Of a stretch of DNA of 64,000 bases, positions 1 to 11,243 are shown one piece after another. Where the stretch lies: NCBI GenBank assembly GCA_037013495.1, contig CM072812.1, positions 78,599,840 to 78,663,839 of the forward strand, in the 5' to 3' direction. How positions within the stretch are numbered: the first letter of the stretch is position 1; every line of letters starts with the position of its first letter. Origin of the DNA: Hippophae tibetana (taxonomy: Eukaryota; Streptophyta; Magnoliopsida; Rosales; Elaeagnaceae). A program made the position numbers and the translations under genes. The notes beneath the pieces are model-generated. The model was not told the DNA's origin. It saw only the letters and a list, made by a program, of their open reading frames with translations, and did no database searches.

Positions 1-720
1 CTTTTTGCGTTTACAACAAAACAATCTCTTGATTATCAAGTTAATCATAAAATGTTAAAAAAATTAAAATGATAGATGAATTTATTTTATGGACAAGAGT
101 TTATTTTTCGTAATTAACATAATTAAAATAAATTAAAATTTTAATTTAATAATAATTTTTTTTAAATAAAGTTAAGAATTTGAACCCAATTACTTTGGAA
201 AATGGGGGTCCTTACGATATCAACTAATTTTATTTTTATTAACGTTCAATACATTTTTCAAGATTTAATAAATTCAAGTTTTTAAATATATGAAAAAAAT
301 GAGGTATTTATTACAGGGATACATATTTTTATATAGAAAATGATTTTTTCAATGTAATCTAATAAATTTATCAAAAACAAAAAGTAATACATAATTGTAA
401 TTGAGATATTATGGTAAAAATAATTGAATGTTTATTATTAAAAAATAAATAAAAACAAAAATAGTTATGGTAGAATTAATAAGGTGAAGCACCTATGATT
501 CCTTTTTTCAATCTAAAATGTATATTTTAGTATCTTTCTTCGTAAAAATAACTCTTTAATACTCTTTTTATCATAAATTAAACATTTTGATTTTTTTACA
601 CAATAATTATTAATAAATTAACGAAAAAAATACATACAAATCACATGAATATTACTTATTAAATATTTTGTATAAAATTATCAAAATAAACATATACATG
701 CCAAAGTCTTTCCCTTCACA
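1..720. other. AT-rich intergenic DNA, no gene seen
   Basis: Very AT-rich sequence with frequent stops in all frames. I see no coding signal, RNA gene or recognisable transposon terminus here. Confidence 0.6.
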
Positions 721-1600
721 CATACTTATTCTCTCTGATCTCACTAATATCTTCATCCTTTTTTGACTACTTTATATTCTATCAAACTTGCAGTAAATGT
801 ACCTTTGATCGAACACAAGATAATCGAGAAAGGATAAAAGAGTCAAGAAGATAGAAGGAAATGAGTTGATGATAGTTACTTTTATTGGTAGAGATTATGT
901 TTTAAATGAGTTAGTGGTTGTCTAACTTTAGTTTAGATAAATATTACATTTTTGAATTGTTTTGTAACAAATAATAAAGAGTGATTGATAGAAGAAAGAA
1001 CAAAATGGTATTAGGAATAAGACAAAAAAGATGTGGAGGTGTACATGGTTATTAGGGTTAATATGATTATTTTTGTAATAAAATGAACAAAAACTAGAGA
1101 GAAAACATAAATAATAAATATTTTTATAAATATAAAATTACTCTTCTATAAAGTAGGTTTTTTTAAAAAACAAATAGACTATTGTTGTAACTTAATAAGA
1201 GTATCACTAAAATACCAAGATGTCTTACAAATTATTGCAAATAGAATAGTTAAATTTAGTAGTTTTTTTGTAACAATTTAATCCACCAATTTTAAAAAAG
1301 TAACACCATATAGTTAATTTTAAGGTTTTTCTAAAAAACAATTTATTTTTATTTTTCAATTACATTTAAAAAATAAAATTTTAACATAAAAATTATTGAA
1401 GCATTTTTGAATAAAAATTAAGAAATAGAAAAAATGAAAAATAAATAATAATAAAAAGACTGCTTAGATCTTTGGTGTCACTTTTTTAAAGTCATATCAT
1501 AAAAAAAATCTTTCTATGCATAAATGATTTAATTATTCAACTAGTTTCACTTTTAATTATTTGATAAAAAGGTATGTTTATTTTCTTACAATATTAAAAA
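721..1600 (+). repeat. Direct repeat, copy 1 (partner 3693-4325)
   Basis: About 880 bp that recurs in the same orientation at 3693-4325. 721-1050 matches 3693-4018 and 1290-1600 matches 4018-4325, so the second copy lacks roughly 240 bp (1050-1290). The copies differ at many positions, so the duplication is old. A MULE transposase remnant lies between them. They are direct, not inverted, so they are not a MULE terminal inverted repeat pair. They could be LTRs of a small degraded element or a local duplication. Confidence 0.7.
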
Positions 1601-1950
1601 AACATATGTTTACCATGTAAGCATGATGTTGCTGGTATTATGTATAGAAGGTATAAGATTGCGGACTATGTACATTCATATTTTACAAAGGCTTTTTATT
1701 TAAAAACATATATTTTTTATTCACCTTGTTCCATCTTAAAAAGAATGGGTTATAATGCTTAGTGAGAAACAAATACTTCTACTAATTTATAAACTAAAGA
1801 AAGGTAGACCACCAACTGATAGACGCAGGAACGCTACTAAACTAGAGAAACATAAGAGATCACAAGGATTGAAATGTGGATATTGCAATCAATTTGGTCA
1901 TAATTAGAGGACATGTAAGGAGAATTTAAAGAATCTAACTAATGAAACTT
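1601..1950 (+). pseudogene. Mutator-like (MULE) transposase C-terminal remnant
   Basis: Two decayed reading-frame pieces match the end of plant MuDR-type transposases. From about 1601 the frame reads LPCKHDVAGIMYRR followed by ADYVHSYFTKAFYLKTY, which corresponds to the SWIM zinc-finger end (PC-K-H) and the following conserved stretch. From 1794 another frame reads LKKGRPPTDRRRN and then KCGYCNQFGHN, stop, RTCK, the basic linker and a C-x2-C-x4-H-x4-C zinc knuckle with an in-frame stop between His and the last Cys. The catalytic DDE part is not seen. Known of the family: cut-and-paste DNA transposase. Here it is a dead fragment. Confidence 0.7.
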
Positions 1951-2512
1951 AGGTAAAATCGTAACTATTCATTTATTAAATATATTTGGTTGATTATATT
2001 TAACTTTAAATTTTATTTAGGAAACAACTTCAAAAAAGGTGGTCAAGAAAAAGAAAAACTAAAGAACTAATCAAACTTAAGTAATATATTATATAACATA
2101 TTCATTATGCATTACTTCTTATACAATAAAAAAAATTATTGTTCATAAATCAGTTGATAGATAGTGGTAATGCAATCAACAAGAAGCAAAATATGAGAGA
2201 ATCAACAAGTCAAAGTGAGCCTTCTGAAATGAGACTTTGATTTGATAGCTTCCTTACAAATGAACACGAATGTTTATATTATTATTTTCTATAATTTTTA
2301 GTTTAAAATATATAAGTAAATGACACAATAAATATGATTTGTAAGGAAATATTTTGTAACTGAAAGTTCATGTATACACCATGTTTTGAGGGACATGACA
2401 TGAACTTTGTAACTTTTGTGTATTTAAACTCATTTATGGTATGCCCTCCCCCTAAAAATTGTAAGAATTTAGATTGTAATATGGACTGTGAATATGGATA
2501 TGAACTATTGTG

Positions 2513-2680
2513 GAGCAGGTTAGTATGAAATATGAATGTGGATGTGAACGTAGAATGTGAATGCCAACTGTTATTGAGCAGGTTAATATGGTATGTGAAT
2601 GTGGATGTGAACGTGGAATCTGAATGTCAACTGTTATTAAGCAGATTAATATGGCATGTGAATGTGGACGTGGATGTATA
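2513..2680 (+). repeat. 63-bp tandem repeat, about 2.7 copies
   Basis: Units start at 2513, 2576 and 2639 with GAGCAGGTTA or a close variant, giving an exact 63-bp period. Each unit carries GTGAATGTGGATGTGAACGT and ends in CAACTGTTATT. Units differ at a few positions. Confidence 0.85.
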
Positions 2681-2699
2681 ATACGTATTGAATAATATA

Positions 2700-3130
2700 C
2701 TTTGGAATTAAAGTTAAAGGTATTTTTGATGAATATTTATAGCTTATTATTGATCAGGGGTGTTTTTGATGATTATTTATAACAAGTTATTGAGTAACGA
2801 TATTTTTGAAAAATATTTATATCATATTATTGAGAAGTAGAGGTATTTTTGATGAAAATAAATTAGTTATTGTAATAGGGATATTTTTGATGAAGATAAT
2901 TTAATCATTGTAGCAAAGGTATTTTTGATGAATATTTGCAACGATAACATTCAAAAAGCTATCTAGGCAGGGGTATAAAAGACATTATGTGACATTGTTG
3001 CTGATTTTTCATAGTTTTTCTAACTTATGTTAAATAATAAGGGTATTTTTAAAGATATTTCAAACTTTAGAGGTATTATAGTTTTTTTTTGTAAATCTTA
3101 GAAGTATTTTTGACGATATTAAAAACTTTA
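2700..3130 (+). repeat. Degenerate short-period repeats built on TATTTTTGATGA
   Basis: The motif GGTATTTTTGATGA or close variants recurs about eight times at irregular spacing (about 2720, 2757, 2808, 2850, 2880, 2920, 3040, 3105). It follows directly on the 63-bp array. No gene is seen. Confidence 0.55.
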
Positions 3131-3692
3131 GGAATATTTTTTATTTTTCCCCTTTATTACGTCCATCTCTCTCTCTTTCTCTATTTTATCATTTTTTTTT
3201 CTCTTTCTTACGTCTATTTATTTTAGGGGACAAATGCGATATTATTTTAATAAAATTTGACATTTTAATACTACATTTCTTAAATAATATATATATATAT
3301 ATTTAAATTTATCATTATTAAAATAATACCCTAATAATCTCTTCATTTAATAAAAAAATACAATAATAGTTTAATTTTAAAAAATCATTTATAAAATGAA
3401 AATTTTATCTTTATACATTTTTTCATTTTTTTTTGTTCATTTCAATATGAAAACATCTTATATTACTCTAATAATTATCATCAATTTTCACCATCATTTT
3501 CGTTCTACCTTTAATGTCATTTTTTTTCCTTTATTAGTCAATCAACTTTCATTATTTACTATACAAAAATAGAATGATGTATTTTTTTTATTAAATTTGT
3601 AATTAGATTATCACCAACTATGATGAAGTACCTATAATTTGAAGTACTATTAATTGAAGTATTTATCTGTGTCTCTAACTTCCACTTTCACT
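3131..3692. other. AT-rich intergenic DNA
   Basis: Low-complexity AT-rich sequence including a short (TA)n run near 3289-3302. Nothing coding seen. Confidence 0.5.
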
Positions 3693-4325
3693 AACTTATT
3701 CCCTCATATCTAACTAATACCTTCATCTTTTTTTGACTATCTTATATTTGATCAAACTTGCAGTAAATATAGCTTTGATCGAATACAAGATAATCAAGAA
3801 AGGATAAAAGAGTTAAGAAGATCGAAGGAAATGAGTTGATGATAATTACTTTTATTGGTAGAGATTATGTTTTAAATGAGTTAGTGGTTGTTTAAGTTTA
3901 GTTTAGATAAAAATTATATTTTCAAATTGTTTTGTAACAAACAATAAAGAGCTATTGGTAGACAAAAGAATAGAATGATGTGAGGAATAAGACAAAAAAT
4001 ATGGTGGAGGTGTACATAATTTTAAAAAAAGTAACACTTTATAGTCAATTTTAAGGTTTTTTTAAAAATAATATTTTATTTTTATTTTTCAACTACAATT
4101 GAAAAATAAAATTTTAACATAAAAATTATTCAAACATTTTTTAATAAAAATTAAGAAATAAAAAAAATGAAAAATAAACAAAAAAACAAAGAACGCTTAT
4201 ATCTTTGGTTTCACTTTTTTAAAGTCATATCATAAAAAAAATCTTCCATACATAAATAATCTAATTATTAAACTAGTTTCATTTTTAATTGTTTGATAAA
4301 AAATATGTTCATTTTTTACAATATT
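3693..4325 (+). repeat. Direct repeat, copy 2 (partner 721-1600)
   Basis: Second copy of the 721-1600 repeat, same orientation, missing the part that corresponds to 1050-1290. The shared stretch from about 3720 includes the string GAGATTATGTTTTAAATGAG in both copies. Confidence 0.7.
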
Positions 4326-5090
4326 AAAAATATATATATTTATTTATATTATAAAAAATAAACACTTATTTTTTTTTTCTTAAAATGACTAAATATGAAA
4401 CTTATATAAAAAAAATTATATCATATAATTAAATTTTGAAAAAACTAATTCCAATTTAAAAACTTATAACTTCTACGATTACAAGAAGCTTGAGTTATAT
4501 TTAATTTTATTTATTTTTCAATAATACCCAATAATTTATTTTTTCAATAATACCCAATATGTCGACTAAAGTAGCAATATGAAATGGATTAAAATATCTT
4601 TTTAAGAAAAAATAATTAAAATATACATTTAGTTAAAGTCGATGACGTGTTTCATCCCACCAATATGTTAGATATAAAATTACTTTAGATAAAAAAATCT
4701 CATATTTAAAAATTATAGATATTGTGATTCAAATTGTGATTTAAAAGAGAAAGATATGAAACTTATCATAGGGAAAATTTAGTTTAAAAGTCACAGATTA
4801 TGCCCAAAGAGATCAGAAAATTTGGCTTTATAATGTTTAAAATTTATACTATGCGTTAGTTTTATATGCATAGTAGGATTATATATTCACTGATATCTTT
4901 ATTTTTTATTAATTGTCGTAAATAAGATTCAATATTAAATAAGGTAGAATTCATAACAATTAATAAAAAAATTTATTTATTTTTAAGTGATAATAAGATA
5001 ATAATACGAATATTTAAAATGTTTCATGGTACATACCTACTAATATATGTTTCGTGAATAAAATATTTAAGTATAAACTAGTTTCTAGGT
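4326..5090. other. AT-rich intergenic DNA
   Basis: No open frame or terminus worth reporting. Confidence 0.5.
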
Positions 5091-6110
5091 CCATTTTCAT
5101 GTCTGATATTCAAGATGAAGAAACTTATGTGCTTTAAAATAATATGTTTTAGGTATACACTTGTTCTTATAGCACATTAAAATGCATTTTACACACTTTG
5201 GAACATTTATTATATATATACTAGTCGATCGATCGAGTAGTAGGTCCATCAATCGAGGTGATGGATCGATCGTGTACAATCTATATCCTCTTGGGTTGAT
5301 TTACAAATTAGGGTGGATTGATCGAAGTTGGGTTCGATAGATCGAGAGGTTGGATCGTTTGAGGATCAATCGTGTTTGATCTACCTAATCTCAGGTTGTT
5401 TTTAATCATTATTGGATTGATCGAAAAAGGTTTCGATAGATCAAACTTATTGGTTCGATTGATCAAGCCTAGACTGGATTGATCGAGCACATAGAGTTTA
5501 AACTTAAAACCTAAAAGTGTACTCGAGCCAAACTATTATTTTACCATATTGTCCCTATTAATTTTTGCTCCATGGATTGGTTAATGGACACAATTGTAAT
5601 TTCTGTTTACCTTGGCATTAGGGTTTCATCCCACTATATAAACAACCTAATGTTACTTGTTTTAAACAACCAAGCTTATTCTATCCTTATAGTTGTAATG
5701 TGATTTCTCTCTTAAAATGTTTTATAAAATCTAAATCACATTTTATTAAGCTCGTTCTTGATTTAATTTATCAAATATTGTGTGGTTATGTTTGATTGAT
5801 TCATGAGCCTATTTGTTTCATAATATTATGATTTCAACTTTCCTTTTAGGGTTTACTAGATGATTTAATTAAACTGATTTATTCTTGAAACTTTTAAATA
5901 GGATTTGTTGAGGGCTTTATCTATGAAGGATAGTTTAAGACTTGGCTTTATAATTGAACATTGGTTTTCATAGTGGATAGTTAGGTGATCCGATAGACTA
6001 ATGATTTTTCTCTTAGATCATTGTTGTCGTCAATGTTGTTTCCACCTAAAATATTATGTGTCAAGTTTTTATTTATTTTTGTTTTATATTATTTATACAC
6101 AATTTCATGT
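5091..6110 (+). repeat. Possible degraded LTR with GATCGA-rich block and TATA box
   Basis: 5220-5490 is crowded with GATCGA, ATCGATCGA and TTCGATAGATCGA motifs. It is followed by a TATA box (ACTATATAAAC near 5633) and a transcript-leader-like stretch. The 3' half (5690-6110) resembles 7130-7800. A promoter followed by a repeated leader suggests a degraded LTR read on +. I see no clean TG...CA ends or target duplication, so the class is inferred. Confidence 0.4.
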
Positions 6111-6960
6111 CTTGTCGCTTGGTGATTCTTAATTAGACATAATTGATCGACACAAATTGTGTGCAATGAATATGCAAGTATATATATCGTAACAAGTATT
6201 ATAATAATAAGAAAGATTGCTCTCATGAAGATTATGTTATTAGAAGATAATTTTAAAACTAAACAATAAAATTCAATTTTTTTGTTTTTAGAAAGAAAAT
6301 TTAACAAAACTAAAAATAAATAGTAGTGATTAATTAATTCAGAATTGGCAAATAAGAAGCAATATGAGAAAACATTTAGAAATACTTAATCCCTCAATTT
6401 TTAAGCATGCAAATCATTAAAATCTCTATAATATAATTATCAATCAATTACACGATCAAATGAATCTAACCTAACATGTGTTCATCACTCAAGTGAACTA
6501 CACACCATATAATAATTGACCAAATCATAGTGTCGTGTATATTAAATTGCATACTGTTGATTAAGTTCATCAATTATGGATCATGTAAGGACTATGAGTG
6601 TTGGCTATTTTCTTGGATAAAATATTTACTTGTAAATTTATTTTTAGGCCTGCTATAAAGTCTATCAAGAAAAGTTGAACAAATGCTCGAGTTTCAGATA
6701 ATCGTACTTCAGGTATATCTTTTATAACTATGACACATATGATTATATTCATGCATTTAATAGCACATATTCAAAAAAATTTAAAAAATTTGCTGCTAAA
6801 ATATAAAATAAGATATATGCTAAAATATTATATAATATATAAGTTCAATTATAGGTTAAAAGGAAACATAAAATATATTTTAGAAAAACTCTTTTTTAAA
6901 TAAGAGTCTTCATGATTAATGAGTCTACTTTAAAAGATTTTTTCTTTAAATATGAGTCTT
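6111..6960. other. AT-rich intergenic DNA
   Basis: Only short chance frames are present. No recognisable protein. Confidence 0.5.
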
Positions 6961-7088
6961 CTTAATTAGTGAGTGTTACTAATCATATTTGTAATAGAAA
7001 TGATATTTATCAATTACATAGGAGTATTCTTAATTAGTGAGTATTACTAATCATATTTATAATAGAAAAGATATTTATCAATTACATA
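6961..7088 (+). repeat. 68-bp tandem duplication
   Basis: CTTAATTAGTGAG begins at 6961 and again at 7029. The two units run through TACTAATCATATTT and TATTTATCAATTACATA with few differences. Confidence 0.8.
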
Positions 7089-7129
7089 AGATTAAAGGTT
7101 TTAATTTTTCCTATAATATCATAATTCTT

Positions 7130-7800
7130 TATGCTTTTTTATTTAGTTAATCTATCAAATATTGATGGTTATGTTTGTTTGATTAACAAGCCTAATTAGT
7201 TTATGATATTTTTATCATATGTTCTTATAGTTTATTCTTTATTTTGTTTTTGAATTATTAGATCAAATAATTGTGTTTGTTATATCATAATTATTTTATT
7301 TGATTATTAATCTTTAAAGAAGCTATTTTTATTGAACTTGTGCTTAATCTTTTTGCTCTAAGATTTGCTAGTTGATTTGATTTAAGTAACATATGTTTTG
7401 AATCATCTAGTTAGGATTATTTATTATTATATTCATTGTAGAACACACATGGGTACTTGTGTTTCATGCTAACCTTTTTTGCGGTTGATTCATGAATGTA
7501 TCTGATTGACGGGGAGCTTATTGGAACGTTAGTTTGGAAACTAATCACGCTAATATTGGAAACTGTGAAAACAAAGCAGTAGCTCGTAAGTAAGGTACAT
7601 TGGAGAAATATCTTAGGGAGAGTAGTATAAGACTGAATTTGTACTTGAACATTTTTTTCATACTAAAAAGTTAGGTGGTCCGGTGGACCGATGGTTTTCC
7701 TCTTAGGTCATGGTTATGGCCTATGTTGTTTTTCACCTAAAAATATTGTGTATTATTCTTTTATTTTCGCACTTTACTCTTACCCGCGATTGCATACTTG
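7130..7800 (+). repeat. Dispersed repeat related to 5690-6110
   Basis: Shares the order of several short blocks with 5690-6110: CTATCAAATATTG and GGTTATGTTTG, then GTTAGGTGGTCCGGTGGACC, and at the end TGTTGTTTTTCACCTAAAA followed by ATATTGTGT. It extends further than the first copy. Probably two old copies of one LTR-like or similar element; the class is not certain. Confidence 0.5.
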
Positions 7801-7859
7801 CTAGCTTTGTTTAGGTTATTAAATCATAAATTTATAAAAATTAAAAATAATCTATTCAC

Positions 7860-9013
7860 CCATTCTAGGTTAATTAGGTCCATATTTTATAAACTTTTAG
7901 ATCACATACACAAGACATCTATGTCTATAAATTATGTATGTTATTTAATCAAGAAAAATAATTAAATAATTCTCTCAAATATATTTAATTATCTCTATAG
8001 ATTAATTATTAGCCAAATAATTAATAGCATAAAATTAGATTAAATAATATAGTTAATTTGAAATCATAATTAGGGTAAAAATATTATATTATCACATGTA
8101 AATAATTGGGTTTATAAGACTTCTAAAATAATAAATTAGCTAGATATAATTTTGTTTATAAAGCTCGTAATTTTTATAAAGAAAGACATGAAAATTGATA
8201 AAGAAAGGAAAAGAATAATAAATACATTCAATCTCTTGAATTGTAGTACTAATCTCTTCTTGAGTCTTCACCAAATTATATATTCTTTTGAATTTTCTAT
8301 ACTTTTATCTCTTCTTGGTACCAAAAATTGATAAAAAAAATATTAATTTTGGCTCGTTAGGGTTTTTGAGGCAATTAGGTGGTTAAATTAGGCTCAAATA
8401 AAATCTAAACTATCAGATCAGCTTTATATCAAGGACTGAGATGAAAAAAGGAAAAATTAATAGCGATGGTCAATAAGAGTACAACACATGGCAAGGGAGA
8501 AAGATGGAACCAATCAGTGCACGACACGTGGTAAATTTGATTGGTTATCATCAATGCGTGTTGAGTCATTGCCATATGGCATGCAAGGATTCATGGATAT
8601 GGATTGCATGGCACCCCGGTGGAAAGAGTGGACAAATCACTTGACGATGGGTGACATCCCATTAACCACGTGGTAAAACTCCAAATGAATATTGTGCCAA
8701 CATGTGCTATGGCCTACATTACTTAGTACACTCAATGTGTTTCGATTGGCCCTCTTCGCTTGTTGTTATCCACATGGTGACAATTTGTCAACTCCTCTAC
8801 TTATGTGGCATCCACGTAGCATCTTTTAATTAGCTCAACATTAAAAAAATCCATAAAAATTTCAAAAAATTATGAAAAAATATATTTTCACCCTTTTTTT
8901 ATGAGAAATATTATATTTTAATATTTTTAATCCAAAAGTACTACTTATGGAATAAAAAGATAGAATATTAAGCAAAAAAGTGTATTGATAACTTTACTTT
9001 CATAGAGTGATCA
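7860..9013 (-). repeat. Degraded LTR-like sequence
   Basis: Read on the minus strand, TGATCAC at 9013 directly follows a polypurine-like stretch (AAGTTTCGGGATG) preceded by CTTGAGGACAAACAAAGAG. That arrangement is common just before the 3' LTR of plant Ty3/gypsy elements. The following sequence has ACGTGG/CCACGTGG-rich promoter-like DNA (8460-8820) and then a long AT-rich leader-like stretch. The other end and a target duplication were not found. A 62-codon frame at 8488-8676 looks accidental. Confidence 0.4.
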
Positions 9014-9084
9014 CATCCCGAAACTTAACTCTTTGTTTGTCCTCAAGATAAAAGCCAAGTCTAACTAGATAAAATGAGATAGGC
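9014..9084 (-). mobile_element. Internal remnant of an LTR element, next to its PPT
   Basis: Minus strand: CTTGAGGACAAACAAAGAG followed by AAGTTTCGGGATG up to the LTR-like start at 9013. At about 9085 the sequence changes abruptly into the pararetrovirus RNase H region, so this is a rearrangement or insertion breakpoint. Confidence 0.35.
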
Positions 9085-9368
9085 AGTAAAAAAAAATTAT
9101 TTAATAAATCTCATTGAAATTTAGAAATACAAAGTATTATTGCTAATACTTCTTTTTTAACAGTGAAATAATTCTTTTGGAAATCATTCCAATGGCCAAA
9201 GACAAATTGAACTATGAGCTCTTTATCTTCCTGGACTTGTTTTAATATCACACCATAGCCAAGTTCATTGGAATCAATTTATACTATCTTAGGATGAGTT
9301 GAATCCGTAAGATGTAAACAGAGAATGTTTTGAACTTGTACTTTTATTTTTTGCACAATTTTAGTGTG
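9085..9368 (-). pseudogene. Endogenous caulimovirid copy A, RNase H fragment
   Basis: Read on the minus strand this matches, at roughly 90% by eye, the sequence at 19900-20190 of copy B, which encodes the start of a caulimovirid RNase H. It is the continuation of copy A, whose reverse transcriptase lies at 14635-15424; element 1 was inserted between them, as the shared TTCAT duplication shows. Frames are broken by stops. The match ends at about 9085, so the C-terminal part of RNase H is lost in this copy. Confidence 0.75.
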
Positions 9369-9373
9369 TTCAT

Positions 9374-11243
9374 TGATTAGCGAAAACCGGCATCGCCGAT
9401 TCTTGCCAATACTTTGGTTTTAATATTTATAAAACTCTCGCAAGTGCACGAATCATTTCGTAGAAAATGATAAGTATACTCCCAAGGTCGATCTAAGGAA
9501 GGAATGTATGTGGTTTCTAATTTATTATTCAAACTTTTAAAAACGAAATTAAATCCTAAACATCCTGTCACGATATTTTGGGATTTTGTGTTTTTAATCT
9601 ACTTACATAAAAATAAACATAGATTCAATAAACATTTATGCAAATTTTATCATTTATAATGGCAGAGTATTTATGGATATAATAACTAAGTTAATTATGC
9701 TTGCTCATATTATTTAGGTTATTAAAGATATGAATTGATATTTATTGATTCTCCCTTTTTTGTATGAATACCACCTTTGGTGGGGTTAGATATTCTTTGT
9801 TAACTAAACAAATCAATTAGCACCTATGGGTGGGGTTGATAACTAATTTGCTTAATTAAATTAATTCCTTTTTCTAAGAGATTGAAAATGAACCATTTAA
9901 ATGCCACCTTTGGTGGGGTTAGACAGTTTAAACTTTATTCGAGGTGTCCAAATTAAACCTAAGAATTTAGTTATCCGAGTACTAACTTTCAAGTTTTAAA
10001 ACCACTACCGAAAACATGTCGTCAATACATTTTCAGATAATAATTCTTATAAAAACTTTTGAAATAGAGCTTCACTCTAACTACCAGGCGATTGTACCAT
10101 CAAATAAAAGAGCACTACTCTAAATCAGACCGGATAACTAAACCTTAAAATTTAATTTTCAGGTTTAAGTTTGTAATGAAAAATAATATATTTCTCTCTA
10201 ACATTCTTAATATAAAATCATGAATAAAAATAAAATCAATTCATTTTAGAGATTTTTAGCTATTTAATATTTCGCAAGCATAACAACGTTATTATTACAT
10301 CATGTTTATAAACAGCCAGCACAGTTAAATTTAATCACAGACAAATTAAATATAACATGTAAGAATAAAGCATAAAAAATAACTGTAAAGAAAATAAAAT
10401 CCTTACAGAACTTCGACGCTATTCCCGTTGCTGGAAAAACTTCAAGCGGAATTTGCACTCCCATTTATTGAATCAAAAAGCTAATAAATTACATAAACAT
10501 AATTAGTTCTTCCCAAAAAAAGGGAAGAACTCTAAAACTAAGAGAAATTAACTAAGAAAAGCTAAAAACTAAGAAAACATAAGAAAAAGTAAGAAAAACT
10601 AAAAATCTAAGAAAAGAGAGAAAAGAATGTATTTGGAGGTGTTGAAGGTGTTGAAGGTGTGTTTTGAAGTGAAGGGAAGGGGGGTATTTATAGGTGAGGA
10701 TGGAAAGAAAAACTGAGTAAAAAAATGTTAAAAAAAATGTAAAAACGCGTATTGGAAATGCTGAGGTCATTAATGACGTCATCATGACGTCATGGGGGCG
10801 GCTGCCTGTGAAAAACGGGGCGAAAAGGCATTGACGCGTGCGGAGGGGCTGCTGGGCGCGCGTGAACAGTGCCTACGCGCTGGAGCGCACGAGCGCGCGC
10901 GGGCTGGGGCGCTTGGTTGGGCGCGCGGCTGGGCAGCTGGGCGCGATTTTCTCCTTTTTGACATTTTTGACCTTTTTGACCCATTTTGTCCAATTTTTCC
11001 ATGTTTGTTGACCTTTCCCCACTTATTCATTAATATATTTGTGATATATTGCTTCAAGTATTCCTCTTTGAGTCTTTACGTTGCGTTTTTAAGCCAAAAT
11101 ACCTGAAAAACAATAAAAATACCCGTGATTCCAAAAAAGACAAATTTATATAAATATATGATAAAACATATAAATATATATATTTTTAATCAATTAATAT
11201 GCATAAAATCATGGTTATTTTAGTGCTTTTTAAGCACTCATCA
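9374..11243 (-). repeat. Element 1 3' LTR
   Basis: 1870 bp, from TGATTA (canonical TGATGA in the others) to TCATCA. It contains a TATA box (minus TATAAATAC, 10684-10692), two TGACGTCA palindromes at 10774-10781 and 10785-10792, a GC-rich block 10793-10950 and the terminal hairpin AGTGCT...AGCACT (one base changed). Open frames in the GC block are compositional, not genes. Confidence 0.9.

Noticed and set aside
2513..2680. CRISPR-like array
   Set aside because: The units are contiguous 63-bp tandem repeats without unique spacers, in a plant genome.
8488..8676. 62-codon frame in the ACGTGG-rich stretch
   Set aside because: No recognisable protein; lies inside an LTR-like promoter region on the opposite strand.
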